A stretch of DNA of 64,000 bases from contig JAUXQH010000133.1 of the NCBI GenBank assembly GCA_030685065.1, positions 18,273 through 82,272 of the forward strand. The letters are read 5' to 3'. The notes under the pieces are model-generated. The model saw nothing but the letters and a program-made list of their open reading frames with translations. It was not told the origin of the DNA and did no database searches. The stretch comes from Pseudomonadota bacterium (lineage in GTDB: Bacteria > Myxococcota_A > UBA796 > SXON01). A program made the position numbers and the translations under genes. Of the stretch, positions 34,657 through 43,810 are shown piece after piece. Positions within the stretch are counted from its first letter, which is position 1. Every line of letters starts with the position of its first letter.

Positions 34657-35712
34657 ATGCTGGTCGGGTGGATGAGCCTTTTGATGGCGGCGGCGATGGC
34701 CCAAGACGGCATGGCCTCCATGGGTGACGCGGCAGGCGCCCCCGACTTTTACGTGATCCAGGGTGGCGACACCCTCTGGGACATCTCCACGCGCTTCCTC
34801 GGGGACGCGTACGTGTGGCCCGAGCTCTGGTCGGTGAACGAGTACATCACCAATCCCCACTGGATCTACCCGGGCAATCGGGTCTACTTCCGCCTCGGGG
34901 ACGCGCTCAACCCGCCCTCCGCCGGCGTGAACGACAACGGGACCACGGCGGACGGCTACACGCCCCCCGCCCGAGTAGAGCGGGCCGCCGAGTCCGCGTG
35001 CGACTTCCCGCCGCTCTACGAGCGGTCCTACGAAGGGGTGACCCTGAGGGCGCCCGGCGTCCTCGGTGACGACGACGCGCTGGAGATCCGTGGGGACGTT
35101 TACGGGGCCGAGGTTCCCGGGGCGCTGATCGGCCAGGGCTCGGTGGTCTACCTGGAGCTGAGCGACACGGGAGATGTCGAGTGCGGCAGCCTCCTCGCCG
35201 TCTACCGGCGGCAGGGCCGCAAGGTCCGTGGCGCGGACGGTCCCGTCGGCCACGTCTACCGCGTGCTCGGCGTAGCGCAGGTGCTCCGCGTAGATGACGA
35301 CATCGTCACCGCCGTGGTGCGCGACAGCTACACCGAGATCGCCCGCGGCGATCTCGTCGGGGCGCCTATCGCCGTCGACCTCGAGGTCGACGTCCTCGCC
35401 CCCCACGGGGACACGGAGGCCACCGTCATCGCCCGTTTGACCCAGGAGCAACGGCTGGCCTCGACCGGTGAGACCGTGTTCCTGGACCGCGGCACCAACG
35501 ACGGCGTGGACGTCGGCACGTCCCTGTTTCTCGTCGAGCGCCGCGATGGCCTGCATCCCGACGCCGCCGAGGACGCGCGGCTTCCGGAGCGTGTCGTGGG
35601 GCGCGTAGTCATCGTGCGGGCGGACCCCTCGGTCGCCACCGGCGTCGTGGTCGACGCCGCGCGTGACGTGCAGGTGGGCCAGCGGTTGGTCACGACGCCG
35701 AACGCAGAGTAG
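34657..35712 (+). CDS. Exported LysM-domain protein
   Basis: The 351-aa product has a signal peptide (MLVGWMSLLMAAAMAQ) and a LysM-like domain at about residues 30-80: YVIQGGDTLWDISTRFLGDAYVWPELW and IYPGNRVYF (cited as two separate motifs). LysM binds peptidoglycan GlcNAc. The larger C-terminal part (about 110-350) has repeated beta-rich GxxV...L motifs, similar to LysM-associated surface proteins of myxobacteria. A periplasmic or outer-membrane-associated structural role is likely. It has its own promoter candidate at 34608-34636. Confidence 0.72.
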   Translation: MLVGWMSLLMAAAMAQDGMASMGDAAGAPDFYVIQGGDTLWDISTRFLGDAYVWPELWSVNEYITNPHWIYPGNRVYFRLGDALNPPSAGVNDNGTTADGYTPPARVERAAESACDFPPLYERSYEGVTLRAPGVLGDDDALEIRGDVYGAEVPGALIGQGSVVYLELSDTGDVECGSLLAVYRRQGRKVRGADGPVGHVYRVLGVAQVLRVDDDIVTAVVRDSYTEIARGDLVGAPIAVDLEVDVLAPHGDTEATVIARLTQEQRLASTGETVFLDRGTNDGVDVGTSLFLVERRDGLHPDAAEDARLPERVVGRVVIVRADPSVATGVVVDAARDVQVGQRLVTTPNAE

Positions 35713-35854
35713 CAGCGATCCCGCGAGGGTCTGCTCGGCATCCGACGGGCCTCCTCCGATACGCACAACGTCGCGGATCGGGTTGCCGCTCCGCGCACGG
35801 TGCGTAGCTGTAGGCCCGACCCCGGCCGCACCTCCCGTTTGGGAGTTCGAGGTC

Positions 35855-36922
35855 ATGACATCGTTGGAATCCCCCTGGCCGGGGCTGGCCGCTGCGTCGC
35901 CGCGGCGGGACATGTGGCCGGTCATGCATGCGTTGGGGTTGGCCGCGACCCGGATCGCGCCGGGCCGCGCGCCGGGCGTGGACGTAGGGAGGCTTCGCGA
36001 AGCCGGGCTGTCCGTGCAGGACGCGCTTCGCGCCGTGGGGACCGCCAGCTGGCAGGTTCAGCGGCCGGGCGTCCGGTTCGTCCACGCGGGGCAGGCGGAC
36101 TGGCCCGCGGCGCTGGTCGACCTCCCGTTCGGCCCCGTGGCGCTCTCGGTCGAGGGGGACGTGTCGCTGTTGGCGCGGCCTACCGTGGCGGTGGTTGGCG
36201 CGCGCGCGTGTACCACCTACGGGCGCGAATGGGCCGCTCACATCGCGGGTGCCGTGGTCGCGGCGGGGGCGGTGGTCGTCTCGGGGCTGGCCGCGGGCAT
36301 CGACCTTGCGGCGCACGGAGCGGCCGGTGGCGCCACCATCGCGGTGCTGGGGCAGGGGATCGACGCCCCGATGCCCGCCTGGCAGCGCCGGATGCGGGAC
36401 TCGCTCCTCGCGAAGGGGGGCTGTGTCGTGTCCGAGCTGCCTCCCGACGGGCGCGCCACCCCGTTCACGTTCCCGATCCGCAACCGCATCATCGCGGGGC
36501 TCGCGTGCGCCGTGGCGGTCATCGAGGCCGGGGAGCGCAGCGGCGCCCGAAACACGGCCTCCCATGCGCTCCGGTTTGGGCGGGAGGTGCTGGCGCTGCC
36601 GGGCCCGCTCGGCGCGTCCGCGTCGTTCGGGTGCCTCGACCTCATCGAGGAGGGCGCCACCGTCATCCGGGGCGTCCACACGATCATCGAGGTGGCCGGG
36701 CTCGTCCCGAAGGGCGCAGGCACCGTCGCGGGGCCCCGGGAGGGGGAGCCGCTCGGGGAGCGAGGGATCCTCCGCTACCTCGTGACGGCCACCACGCCCG
36801 AGGACCTGTTGGCGCGCACCGGGCTTCCCTATGCGGATGTGATGGCCCACCTGGGGCTGCTCGAATTGACGGGCCGGGTGATCCGGTTACCGGGTCGGCG
36901 CTACCTGGCCCGAACGACATGA
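35855..36922 (+). CDS. dprA: DNA-processing protein DprA
   Basis: DprA loads RecA on incoming single-stranded DNA in natural transformation. The 355-aa product contains the Rossmann-like DprA core: VAVVGARACTTYGREWA, VSGLAAGIDLAAHGAA, IAVLGQGID, FPIRNRIIAGLACAVAVIEAGERSGARNTASHAL (parts of one conserved stretch) and VLALPGP. It ends in a winged-helix-like region. The ATG at 35855 was chosen; the open frame upstream crosses the intergenic region. It overlaps a short smg-like gene by ATGA. Other competence genes are not in view. Confidence 0.9.
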   Translation: MTSLESPWPGLAAASPRRDMWPVMHALGLAATRIAPGRAPGVDVGRLREAGLSVQDALRAVGTASWQVQRPGVRFVHAGQADWPAALVDLPFGPVALSVEGDVSLLARPTVAVVGARACTTYGREWAAHIAGAVVAAGAVVVSGLAAGIDLAAHGAAGGATIAVLGQGIDAPMPAWQRRMRDSLLAKGGCVVSELPPDGRATPFTFPIRNRIIAGLACAVAVIEAGERSGARNTASHALRFGREVLALPGPLGASASFGCLDLIEEGATVIRGVHTIIEVAGLVPKGAGTVAGPREGEPLGERGILRYLVTATTPEDLLARTGLPYADVMAHLGLLELTGRVIRLPGRRYLARTT

Positions 36923-37182
36923 GCCGATCCCCGATTCAACACCTCGAGCTCGATCCACGCGCGGGGGACTTCCTGGAGATGCTCCGTGACCTCGGGCACC
37001 TCGACGAGCCCGCGGTCGAGCGCCTCACCGAGCAGCTCGTCGCGCAGCCGCGTCCCGGTCGCGTCGTGACCTACGAGGAGCTGCGGCGAGCCGCAGCCAT
37101 CCTGCTGTTCGACGCGGAGACCAACATGCGCGCGGAGTCCAAGGAGCTGCTGACCCAGGAATGGGCGCGCCTCTTCAGCTGA
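36919..37182 (+). CDS. Short Smg/DUF494-like protein
   Basis: The 87-aa product follows dprA with a 4-nt overlap, the position where proteobacteria carry smg (DUF494). Helical segments such as AGDFLEMLRDLGHLDEPAVE and VTYEELRRAAAILLFDA resemble the C-terminal half of Smg, but the N-terminal half is missing (Smg has about 155 aa). Function is unknown. Assignment relies on synteny and weak similarity. Confidence 0.5.
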   Translation: MSRSPIQHLELDPRAGDFLEMLRDLGHLDEPAVERLTEQLVAQPRPGRVVTYEELRRAAAILLFDAETNMRAESKELLTQEWARLFS

Positions 37183-37224
37183 TGGTCCGCCGCCCGGTCG
37201 AGGCGTGCGCCCTCGGCGAGGGCG

Positions 37225-37938
37225 CTACGACGGGAGCAGCTCCGCGACGCGCTGGATGGCCCGGATCGTGGCATGGGGATGGCGCGCCGGCACGCGCGTG
37301 GCCGCCTCAGCCGCCGCCGCCGCGATGTCCGTAGCGAGCAGGGCGTAGCTCCGAGGCCCCTGGTCGGTGTCGACCAGCACCAGGAACGCGGTGGCCGCGT
37401 TCGCGGACGAGCCCACGATCACCGGGCGCCGTGGCGCGGTCCCGGCGGGCCGCGCCGCGGCGGCGACAGGATCCGGCGAGGGAGGCGCGCCTGCTGCTGC
37501 CGCTTCGAGAGCCCCGCGCCTGGGAGCCCGTGCCGTCCGCAGCGGCGCGGCCGCGCCGGGAGGGGCGACGGTGGCGGGAGCTGGGCTGGCTCCCGAATGC
37601 CAGACGGGGGTGATCAGGCGCCGCTGGCGATAGGTGCGGACGTTCTCCGTCGTCACGCCGGCGAGGCGCGCGATCTCGGCGTCCGGCACGGTCCCCAGGT
37701 GACGCAGGAACGGGTCGAGGGCGGACCTGCGCCCGCGGAACGGCCGGCTGTCGAGCGGTGCGACCACGGCCTGGGCGGCGGGCGTCGTGCCCTTGTGCCC
37801 CTGGTACGCGGGGATCCCCAACTTCTTCCGGTAATTGACGACGAGGGTGCGGGATACGCCCGCTTGATCTGCAATTTTTTGGTCGGGGATCGTACCGAGC
37901 TGGCTTCGGAGAGCAGCAAGGACGGAGTTGTCGGACAC
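37225..37938 (-). CDS. DNA-binding protein with two HTH repeats
   Basis: The 237-aa product contains two similar helix-turn-helix units: LGTIPDQKIADQAGVSRTLV (about residues 13-32) and LGTVPDAEIARLAGVTTENV (about 73-92), each followed by a YR-rich recognition end. A Pro/Ala-rich linker and a C-terminal domain of unknown type (about 165-237) follow. The GTG at 37938 is preceded by AGAGG six bases upstream. The duplicated LGTxPDxxIA unit suggests binding to a repeated or two-part operator. Target genes are unknown; it sits between the dprA operon and an antiporter gene on the opposite strand to dprA. Confidence 0.6.
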   Translation of the reverse strand: MSDNSVLAALRSQLGTIPDQKIADQAGVSRTLVVNYRKKLGIPAYQGHKGTTPAAQAVVAPLDSRPFRGRRSALDPFLRHLGTVPDAEIARLAGVTTENVRTYRQRRLITPVWHSGASPAPATVAPPGAAAPLRTARAPRRGALEAAAAGAPPSPDPVAAAARPAGTAPRRPVIVGSSANAATAFLVLVDTDQGPRSYALLATDIAAAAAEAATRVPARHPHATIRAIQRVAELLPS

Positions 37939-38079
37939 GGAGACCTCTAGCGGCGGCGCGAGCCTACTTGTCTTTCGCCTCGCACGCCAGACGTCATGAA
38001 TCAAAAAGTGCGGGACCCGAATGGTAGGTGATTGGCGGTTTGCGCGAGAAGATCGCCGAGGCGAACGGCGCGGCGGCGC

Positions 38080-40182
38080 CTACGCGGCGCTAGCACCGTG
38101 CACGGCCAACAACGAGCACGAGAGCTCGGTGACCAACGGATGCGCGCGGACGTCGAACGAGTTCATGGCCAGCCCCCACTCGGGGCCGACGCTCGCGATG
38201 ACCAGATCGTACCCTCCGGCCGCCGCGAGGAGCGCCGGGATCGCCGCTTCTCCCGGGCCCTGGGCGAAGAGAGTGAGATGAACCTGTGGATCTCGAGCGA
38301 GGCGTTCAGCGACGCGGCGCGCCGCCTCGGCATGGTCACCGCCGGAGAGGAGCAGCACCCGTCCCGGCCGCACGAACCCGGCGTCATGGAACATGCAGAC
38401 CGTCTGCCGGGCGCGCTGCGTGATCTCGAGCAGCGGCCCCCCGAGCCACGCGGTGCCCATCAGCGGGCGGTGCAGGCCGAGCACGACGATGTCGGCCTCC
38501 TTCAGGGAGGCGACCGCCACGATGTCGCGCGCGGGTGCGGACGATGGGAACCCAAAGGCCTCGACCGTCGCACCGAGGCGTCGGGCCTCCTCCGCGAGCA
38601 GGTCCGCGGCGCTCTCCAGCGGGGTGTCCGGCCCCGCCATGACTCCCTCGGGGAACATGGTGGCCTGGTCGTTCATCGGGATCAGACGAAGCGCCCACCC
38701 CCGCGCGCCCGGGCCCCTGCACAGCGCCGCGGTGATCCGCCCGAGGCCCACCGCGCTCTCCGGATGGGCGACACATGCGAGCACGGCGTTGGACTGCGGA
38801 GAGGCCTCCGCGGTCTGTGCGAGCACCCGCTCGGGTGGCTGCAGCCAACCGATGATCGGGGAGGTGACGACGGTGGTGGCCACCGCCATGATCACCAGGA
38901 TCGTGAAGAGGGTGGGGGAGAGCACGCCGAGGTCCCTCCCGATGTTCAGGATCACGAGCTCCATCAAGCCGCGGGTGTTCATCAGCACGCCCACCGTCGC
39001 GCTCTCGCGCCAGGACAGGCCGCCGAGCCGAGCCGGAATCGCCGTGCCCGCGAGCTTGCCCACGGTCGCCACGAGCACCACCACGGCGCACCACCCCCAC
39101 AGGCCGGGGCCGGACAGGAGGCCGATCTCGGTGCGCAGCCCGGTGAACGCGAAGAACAGCGGGAGGAAGAGGACCACCACGACGTCCTCGACGCGCTCGA
39201 CGAGCCCCCGCACCACCTGCCCCTGGCGCGGAACGACCACGCCGAAGAGAAAGGCTCCGAACAACGCGTGGATGCCGATGGCTTCGGCCACCGAGGCGCA
39301 CACCAGCAGGGCGAGGAAGATCGCCGCGACGGCGGTCTGGCCGATGTCTTCGACCGTGCCGTAGCGCGCCGCCACGCGCGCCAGGAGAGGGCGGAGCGCG
39401 CCCACCATCACGGCCACGAACCCCAGCGCGAGGGTCGTTGTCACGAGGCCCATCCCCAGGCTACCGGCGCGCACGATGGCGATGGTGACCGCCAACAGGC
39501 ACCACGCCGTCACGTCCCCGACCGCCGCGCACGTGAGCGTGAGCGCGCCGATCGGCGTACGCATCAGGCCGCGCTCGGAGAGGATCCGGGCCAGCACGGG
39601 GAAGGCCGTGACGCTCATCGACGCGCCGAGGAACATGCCGAACGCGATGAACGGCACGCCGGGGTCGGCAAACACCGGGTAGAGGCCGATCGCGAGCAGC
39701 CCCCCCAGCAGGAACGGCACGACCATTCCGAACTGGCTGATCACCAGCGCCAACGAGCCCCGGGCCTTCACCAGCTCGAAGTCGAATTCGAGCCCCACCA
39801 CGAACATGAAGAGCACGAGGCCCAGCTGGCTCACGGCCGAGAGCGCGTCCATCCCCTCGGGCGGGAAGACGGCGAGGAGCACGTCCGGCGCGATGGCTCC
39901 GAGCCCCGAGGGCCCCAACAGGATGCCGGCGACGATCTCCGCCACGACGAGCGGCTGCCCGATGCGCCGGAACGCGATGCCCGTCACGCGCGAGACGGCG
40001 AGGATCACGGCCATCTGCACGAGCAGCAAGGCGAGGGCCGAGAGGTGCAGCGCGCCCGTGTCCGACACCGCCAACGGGGCCGCGGAGACGACGGGGTACA
40101 GCTGGGCCCCGAACTGCAGGATGCCCCATGCGAGGACGGCGAGCACGGACAACCCGATCGCCAAGCGGACGGGGCTGCTCAT
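38080..40182 (-). CDS. CPA2-type cation/proton antiporter with UspA-like C-terminal region
   Basis: The 700-aa product has a membrane domain of about 12 helices (residues about 10-430) of the KefB/NapA type. It includes GLEFDFELVKARG, GASMSVTAFPVLARIL, IGIHALFGAFLFGVVVP and LPLFFAFTGLRTEIG, typical of CPA2 exchangers. The ~240-residue cytosolic tail (about 460-700) contains two USP-like halves (SLKEADIVVLGLHRPLMG; GGYDLVIASVGPEWGL). UspA tails in antiporters may bind nucleotides. It probably exchanges K+ or Na+ for H+. A long opposite-strand frame over this gene is a shadow. Confidence 0.82.
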   Translation of the reverse strand: MSSPVRLAIGLSVLAVLAWGILQFGAQLYPVVSAAPLAVSDTGALHLSALALLLVQMAVILAVSRVTGIAFRRIGQPLVVAEIVAGILLGPSGLGAIAPDVLLAVFPPEGMDALSAVSQLGLVLFMFVVGLEFDFELVKARGSLALVISQFGMVVPFLLGGLLAIGLYPVFADPGVPFIAFGMFLGASMSVTAFPVLARILSERGLMRTPIGALTLTCAAVGDVTAWCLLAVTIAIVRAGSLGMGLVTTTLALGFVAVMVGALRPLLARVAARYGTVEDIGQTAVAAIFLALLVCASVAEAIGIHALFGAFLFGVVVPRQGQVVRGLVERVEDVVVVLFLPLFFAFTGLRTEIGLLSGPGLWGWCAVVVLVATVGKLAGTAIPARLGGLSWRESATVGVLMNTRGLMELVILNIGRDLGVLSPTLFTILVIMAVATTVVTSPIIGWLQPPERVLAQTAEASPQSNAVLACVAHPESAVGLGRITAALCRGPGARGWALRLIPMNDQATMFPEGVMAGPDTPLESAADLLAEEARRLGATVEAFGFPSSAPARDIVAVASLKEADIVVLGLHRPLMGTAWLGGPLLEITQRARQTVCMFHDAGFVRPGRVLLLSGGDHAEAARRVAERLARDPQVHLTLFAQGPGEAAIPALLAAAGGYDLVIASVGPEWGLAMNSFDVRAHPLVTELSCSLLAVHGASAA

Positions 40183-40258
40183 GAGGTCGTCACCATCCTG
40201 CTCGCGCCGAGGCTATCCCGACGGACGGGCTCCTGACGCCTCGGCGCCGCGGGGGGCC

Positions 40259-41683
40259 TCAGAGATCGGTCACCGTGCCGGCCGGCCAGTCGATCTCGGC
40301 GAAGGGCTTGTACAGATCCTCTTCGTTGACGTTGCGCGTGTCGGTCCACTCCAACAGGCCGCCGATGTAGATGTTCATCGTGACGTCGTTGTTGCCGTTG
40401 TACACGGAGCCCGGGTAGTCATGGACGTACACCGTGAAGGTGCCATTCTCCGGGTCGTCGATGTTGATGTTCTCGGGGCCGGTGCCGGGGATGTCGTCGA
40501 TGTCGAGGACCGGGTCGTCGTCCGGGTCGCCACGCACACCCCAGTCGAGGCTGGAGAAGCTGCCCGCGCAGTTGCCGTAGTAGCAGTCCCCGTTGCCGAC
40601 CAGGGAGCCGCCCGGCTTGAGGAGATGGAGATCCATGTCGTCGCCGCTGTGGGTCCAGAAGATCTCGATCCAGAGGTCGCCGCCAGGAATGGCCTCGAGC
40701 GTGGCGGTGCACGGCTCGGAGCGATCCCCCAGCTCGTTCGTGACGACGAGCTCGGCGATGTAGGTGCCCGCGAGGTCGGGGGTGAAGTTCGGACGGTTGG
40801 CGCCGCCGCTCGGCATCCGGGCGGACGACCCGCTCGGGGCCGAGGTCAAGGTCCACGCGTAGTTGGTGATCGCGTACCCGGCCGGATCGTACGAGTCGTT
40901 CCCGTACCAGGTCGTGTCCTCGTGAATGGCCTCGACCGCGTCCGGATTGGCGTAGCACACGGCGATCGGCTGATCGCCCGCGCCCGACCCGGAGAGCTCG
41001 GCGAACTTCATGCCGGCGGGATCGTTGCTGCCGACCTGGAGCTGACCCGACCAGACCTCGCTCGCGTCGGGCGTGAAGGTGACGGTGACCGTGGTCTCGT
41101 CACCCGGCTCGATCTCGAGGGGGAGCGAATCGGAGATCGTGTAGGTGAACACGGACTCGGTGAGGCTCAGCGCGGTGATCTCGAGGGTGGCGCCGCCGGT
41201 GTTGCGGAGCGCGAAGTCGGCCTCGGCGCTCTCTCCCACGCCCACGTAGCCGTAGTTGTACGTGTCGGGGGTGATCGTCAGCTCGGGGACGAGCCCGCCG
41301 CCGTTGAGGGTGACGATGTGCGGGGAGTCCGCGTCGTCGCTGAAGACCTCGGCGGTGCCGAAGTCCTCTTCTCCCGTCGCGGTGTAGGTGATCACCACGT
41401 CCATCGAGTCGTCGACCGCGAGCCCGCCCGCGGTGAAGCTCGTGAGGGCGAACTCGCCGCCGTCGATGATCACGTCGGTGATGTCGGCGGCCACGGCGCC
41501 GATGCTCGTGATGGTGAAGGTCTGCGCGAGCTCCGCGCCCGATTCCCCTGTGCCGAAGTAGAGGTCCGTGGGATCGACCTCGATCTGCGGGCCGCCGTCC
41601 TCGTCGGGCTTGATCGCGCCGATATCGTAATCGGGGGTGCAGGCCACCACGAACAGAGGGACGAACAGGATCGAGCGACGCAT
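40259..41683 (-). CDS. Surface lipoprotein with choice-of-anchor-D and PKD-like domains
   Basis: The 474-aa product starts at the ATG 41681-41683, seven bases after GGAGG; a further ATG upstream is less likely. The signal peptide ends in VVAC (lipobox). Two ASH/choice-of-anchor-D-like beta domains follow (LYFGTGESGAELAQTFTIT; NYGYVGVGESAEADFALRNT), then a PKD-like domain (NYAWTLTSAPSGSSA) and a C-terminal domain with DDMDLHLLKPGG and several acidic turns, similar to YfaP-type or calcium-binding surface domains. It is probably an outer-membrane lipoprotein exposed on the surface. The binding target is unknown. Confidence 0.68.
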   Translation of the reverse strand: MRRSILFVPLFVVACTPDYDIGAIKPDEDGGPQIEVDPTDLYFGTGESGAELAQTFTITSIGAVAADITDVIIDGGEFALTSFTAGGLAVDDSMDVVITYTATGEEDFGTAEVFSDDADSPHIVTLNGGGLVPELTITPDTYNYGYVGVGESAEADFALRNTGGATLEITALSLTESVFTYTISDSLPLEIEPGDETTVTVTFTPDASEVWSGQLQVGSNDPAGMKFAELSGSGAGDQPIAVCYANPDAVEAIHEDTTWYGNDSYDPAGYAITNYAWTLTSAPSGSSARMPSGGANRPNFTPDLAGTYIAELVVTNELGDRSEPCTATLEAIPGGDLWIEIFWTHSGDDMDLHLLKPGGSLVGNGDCYYGNCAGSFSSLDWGVRGDPDDDPVLDIDDIPGTGPENINIDDPENGTFTVYVHDYPGSVYNGNNDVTMNIYIGGLLEWTDTRNVNEEDLYKPFAEIDWPAGTVTDL

Positions 41684-41706
41684 CCAAGCCTCCAGCATTC
41701 AATCAT

Positions 41707-41740
41707 CGAGCATGCACAGTCGAACATACAGAGCGAGCAT
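41707..41740 (-). repeat. Three CGARCAT direct repeats upstream of the lipoprotein gene
   Basis: CGAGCAT (41707-41713), CGAACAT (41721-41727) and CGAGCAT (41734-41740) have spacings of 14 and 13 bp. On the minus strand they overlap TATGTT and TATGCT, possible -10 elements for the lipoprotein gene starting at 41683, so they may be a regulator binding array or a small slippage product. Confidence 0.55.
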
Positions 41741-41970
41741 ACGGAGCGGGCGCAGGGAACGGGGATACCCGACGCGCCGCGCAGCTTAGCATGAGATGTC
41801 GGGGCACGAGCCCGTAATGACGCCCCTGGACAAGCTTTTTGCGGTGGGGCGCGCGCGCCTCAGTGGGGCGCGGATGCCCCACCTTCCGGCTCGCGTCGAG
41901 GGCGAAGTGCGGCGCTCGCACGGCGCCCGGGCGGACGGTGGTAGGATGCGGCTGACGCCGAGGTGGCCCC

Positions 41971-43155
41971 ATGCTCCGTTCCATTCTGAAGCTCTCTCCC
42001 CTCGCCGTCGTCGCCTGCGCGAGTGACATCGGCATCACGAAACAGGCGCAGTGCGATGGGGTCCTCCAGCAGCAGGAGGAGACGGTCGACGCACCGTTCG
42101 ACGTCGACCAGGACGGAGCTTTCGACGGCGCGAACCCGGACTGCGCAGCGACCTACGCGGCGGTCGACCTGGACTGCGACGACGCGGATCCGGACATTCG
42201 CCCCGGCGTCGTGGAACTCCAGTGCAACGGAGTCGACGATGACTGCGCCGCGGAGACCCCGGACGGCGCCGATGTCGACGCCGATGGCTACTCCGCGTGC
42301 GAGGACTGCGCCGACGCCGAGCCCGGGGTGAACCCCGGCACGCTCGAGGTCGCCTGCAACCTGGTCGACGACGACTGCGACGAGGCGACCCCCGACGGAG
42401 TGGACGCGGACGGCGATGGCGCCACAGCTTGCGACGATTGCAACGACTCCGACGCGGCGGTGGACCCAGCGGGGGCCGAGGTGGCGTGTAACGGAGTGGA
42501 CGATGACTGCGACGAGGCCACCGCCGACGGCGCCGATGTCGATGGCGACGGATACTCGGAGTGCGAGGATTGCGCCGACGCCGAGCCCGCGGTGAACCCG
42601 GGCACGCTCGAGGTCGCGTGCAACCTGATCGATGACGACTGCGACGGGGCGACGCCGGACGGAGTGGACGCCGACGCCGATGGTGCAACAGCTTGCGACG
42701 ACTGCAACGACGCGAATTCCGCGGTTCGTCCTGGGGCCATCGAGGTGGCCTGTAACGGAGTGGACGACGATTGTGACCCTGCCACGTTGGACGAGGAGTG
42801 CGGCGAGTCCGACTACACGGACACTTGGAACCTCGACGATGTGATCGAGTATTCGTGCACGTTCGGAGTCGTGACCATCGACTTCGAGCGCGTACTGATC
42901 ACGGACGCGTATCCGGACGTCACCGTCAACGCGCTCGGGAGCGGCGCCCAGCCGGGCGAGATGGATGGCACGTTCTCGTCGAGCACCGAGTTCTCGGCCG
43001 AGCAGATCGTGCGAGGGAGCTGCACCGAGGTCTACGCCTTCGCGGGCACATTTACCTCGATGACGACGTTCGAGGGAACGTTCACGGCCGACTTCGTGGG
43101 GAGCGGATGCTTCGATTGCGCGAACCAGAGCTGGATTGTCACGGGGTCTCGCTAG
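41971..43155 (+). CDS. MopE-like Cys/Asp repeat lipoprotein
   Basis: The 394-aa product has a lipoprotein-type signal (AVVAC, Cys16) and about five metal-binding-type repeats of the MopE family, with CNGVDDDC/CNLVDDDC cores and DxDGDG turns. From residue 100 the repeats form an exact A-B-A-B pattern of 44-residue units (see the repeat feature). The ~115-residue C-terminal part is beta-rich with three late Cys. Such proteins are common in Myxococcota and probably bind calcium or copper on the cell surface. A rhodanese gene follows without a gap. Confidence 0.78.
   Translation: MLRSILKLSPLAVVACASDIGITKQAQCDGVLQQQEETVDAPFDVDQDGAFDGANPDCAATYAAVDLDCDDADPDIRPGVVELQCNGVDDDCAAETPDGADVDADGYSACEDCADAEPGVNPGTLEVACNLVDDDCDEATPDGVDADGDGATACDDCNDSDAAVDPAGAEVACNGVDDDCDEATADGADVDGDGYSECEDCADAEPAVNPGTLEVACNLIDDDCDGATPDGVDADADGATACDDCNDANSAVRPGAIEVACNGVDDDCDPATLDEECGESDYTDTWNLDDVIEYSCTFGVVTIDFERVLITDAYPDVTVNALGSGAQPGEMDGTFSSSTEFSAEQIVRGSCTEVYAFAGTFTSMTTFEGTFTADFVGSGCFDCANQSWIVTGSR
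42268..42795 (+). repeat. A-B-A-B coding duplication in the MopE-like gene
   Basis: Four 132-bp units start at 42268 (A1), 42400 (B1), 42532 (A2) and 42664 (B2). A units encode DADGYS-C-DC-DAEP-VNPGTLEVACNL and B units DADGDGATACDDCND-EVACNGVDDDC (abbreviated). The 264-bp A-B dimer has been duplicated as a block, so the higher-order period is 88 residues. Confidence 0.85.
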
Positions 43156-43470
43156 ATGCGCCAGGTGAGCGTGGAAGAGGCGAGGGATCTGTTGGACAGC
43201 GCTGCGCCGCCGCTGCTCGTGGACTGCAGGCAGTCCTGGGAGCACGAGCTCTGCCATCTCCCGGGGGATGTGCTCCTCCCGTTGGACGAGGTGATCGAGC
43301 GTGGGCACGAATTGGAGCGCGGCCGTCCGGTCCTGGTTTATTGTCACGCGGGGGTGCGGTCGATCAACGCGGCCGTGCTGCTCGAGCGTCAGGGCTTCGA
43401 GACCATGAGCATGCGCGGAGGCATCGAGGCGTGGAGCCTGCGAATCGATCCGACGGTGCCGCGGTATTGA
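43156..43470 (+). CDS. Single-domain rhodanese-like sulfurtransferase
   Basis: The 104-aa cytosolic protein is one rhodanese domain: PPLLVDCRQSWEHELCHLPG, PLDEVIE and the active-site loop VYCHAGVRS with the catalytic Cys, ending in MRGGIEAW. It should transfer sulfur from persulfide intermediates, as in GlpE/PspE-like proteins. The ATG directly follows the stop of the MopE-like gene, so they are likely co-transcribed, although the functional link is obscure. Confidence 0.85.
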   Translation: MRQVSVEEARDLLDSAAPPLLVDCRQSWEHELCHLPGDVLLPLDEVIERGHELERGRPVLVYCHAGVRSINAAVLLERQGFETMSMRGGIEAWSLRIDPTVPRY

Positions 43471-43483
43471 GCTCCGGGGTTCG

Positions 43484-43810
43484 TTGGTGAACGAGAGAGA
43501 GGCGGAGGACGCCGTGCTCGCGGCACTGCGGCCATCCGGCCTGCGGGAGCGGCTTCGTCTCGCGATTGGCGGCGGCTACACCGCGCTCCAGGTGTGGGAG
43601 CGGTTGGAGCCCGCGGTGCGCGCGGCCCTGGTGGATCCCAGGGGCGAGGATGCGACGGTCACCGGGCGGCGTGCCGTCGAGCGTGTGCAGAGGGTCCTGA
43701 TGGCCCTCGCTGCCACCGGGCGGGTGCGGCATGCGCGCGTGGGGATGAGCATCACGCTGAACACCAAGGGGCCTCGCGACGTGCTCGTCGACGTATTCCG
43801 CGCGACATAG
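43484..43810 (+). CDS. Hypothetical protein
   Basis: A 107-108-aa product, starting at TTG 43484 or GTG 43487, not recognised. It is basic and helical, with TALQVWERLEPAVRAALVD and RRAVERVQRVLMALAATGRV, and ends in two short beta-like segments, which together resemble a small winged-helix fold. It lies 13 bp after the rhodanese gene on the same strand, so it probably belongs to the same transcript. Confidence 0.5.
   Translation: MVNEREAEDAVLAALRPSGLRERLRLAIGGGYTALQVWERLEPAVRAALVDPRGEDATVTGRRAVERVQRVLMALAATGRVRHARVGMSITLNTKGPRDVLVDVFRAT

Noticed and set aside
38032..40236. Plus-strand frame of 734 codons over the antiporter
   Set aside because: His/Arg/Glu-rich antisense shadow of the CPA2 antiporter, which has clear membrane helices and motifs.
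42190..42800. CRISPR-like regular DNA repeats
   Set aside because: Repeats are in frame, coding and variable in spacer-equivalent parts; they encode MopE-type protein repeats.
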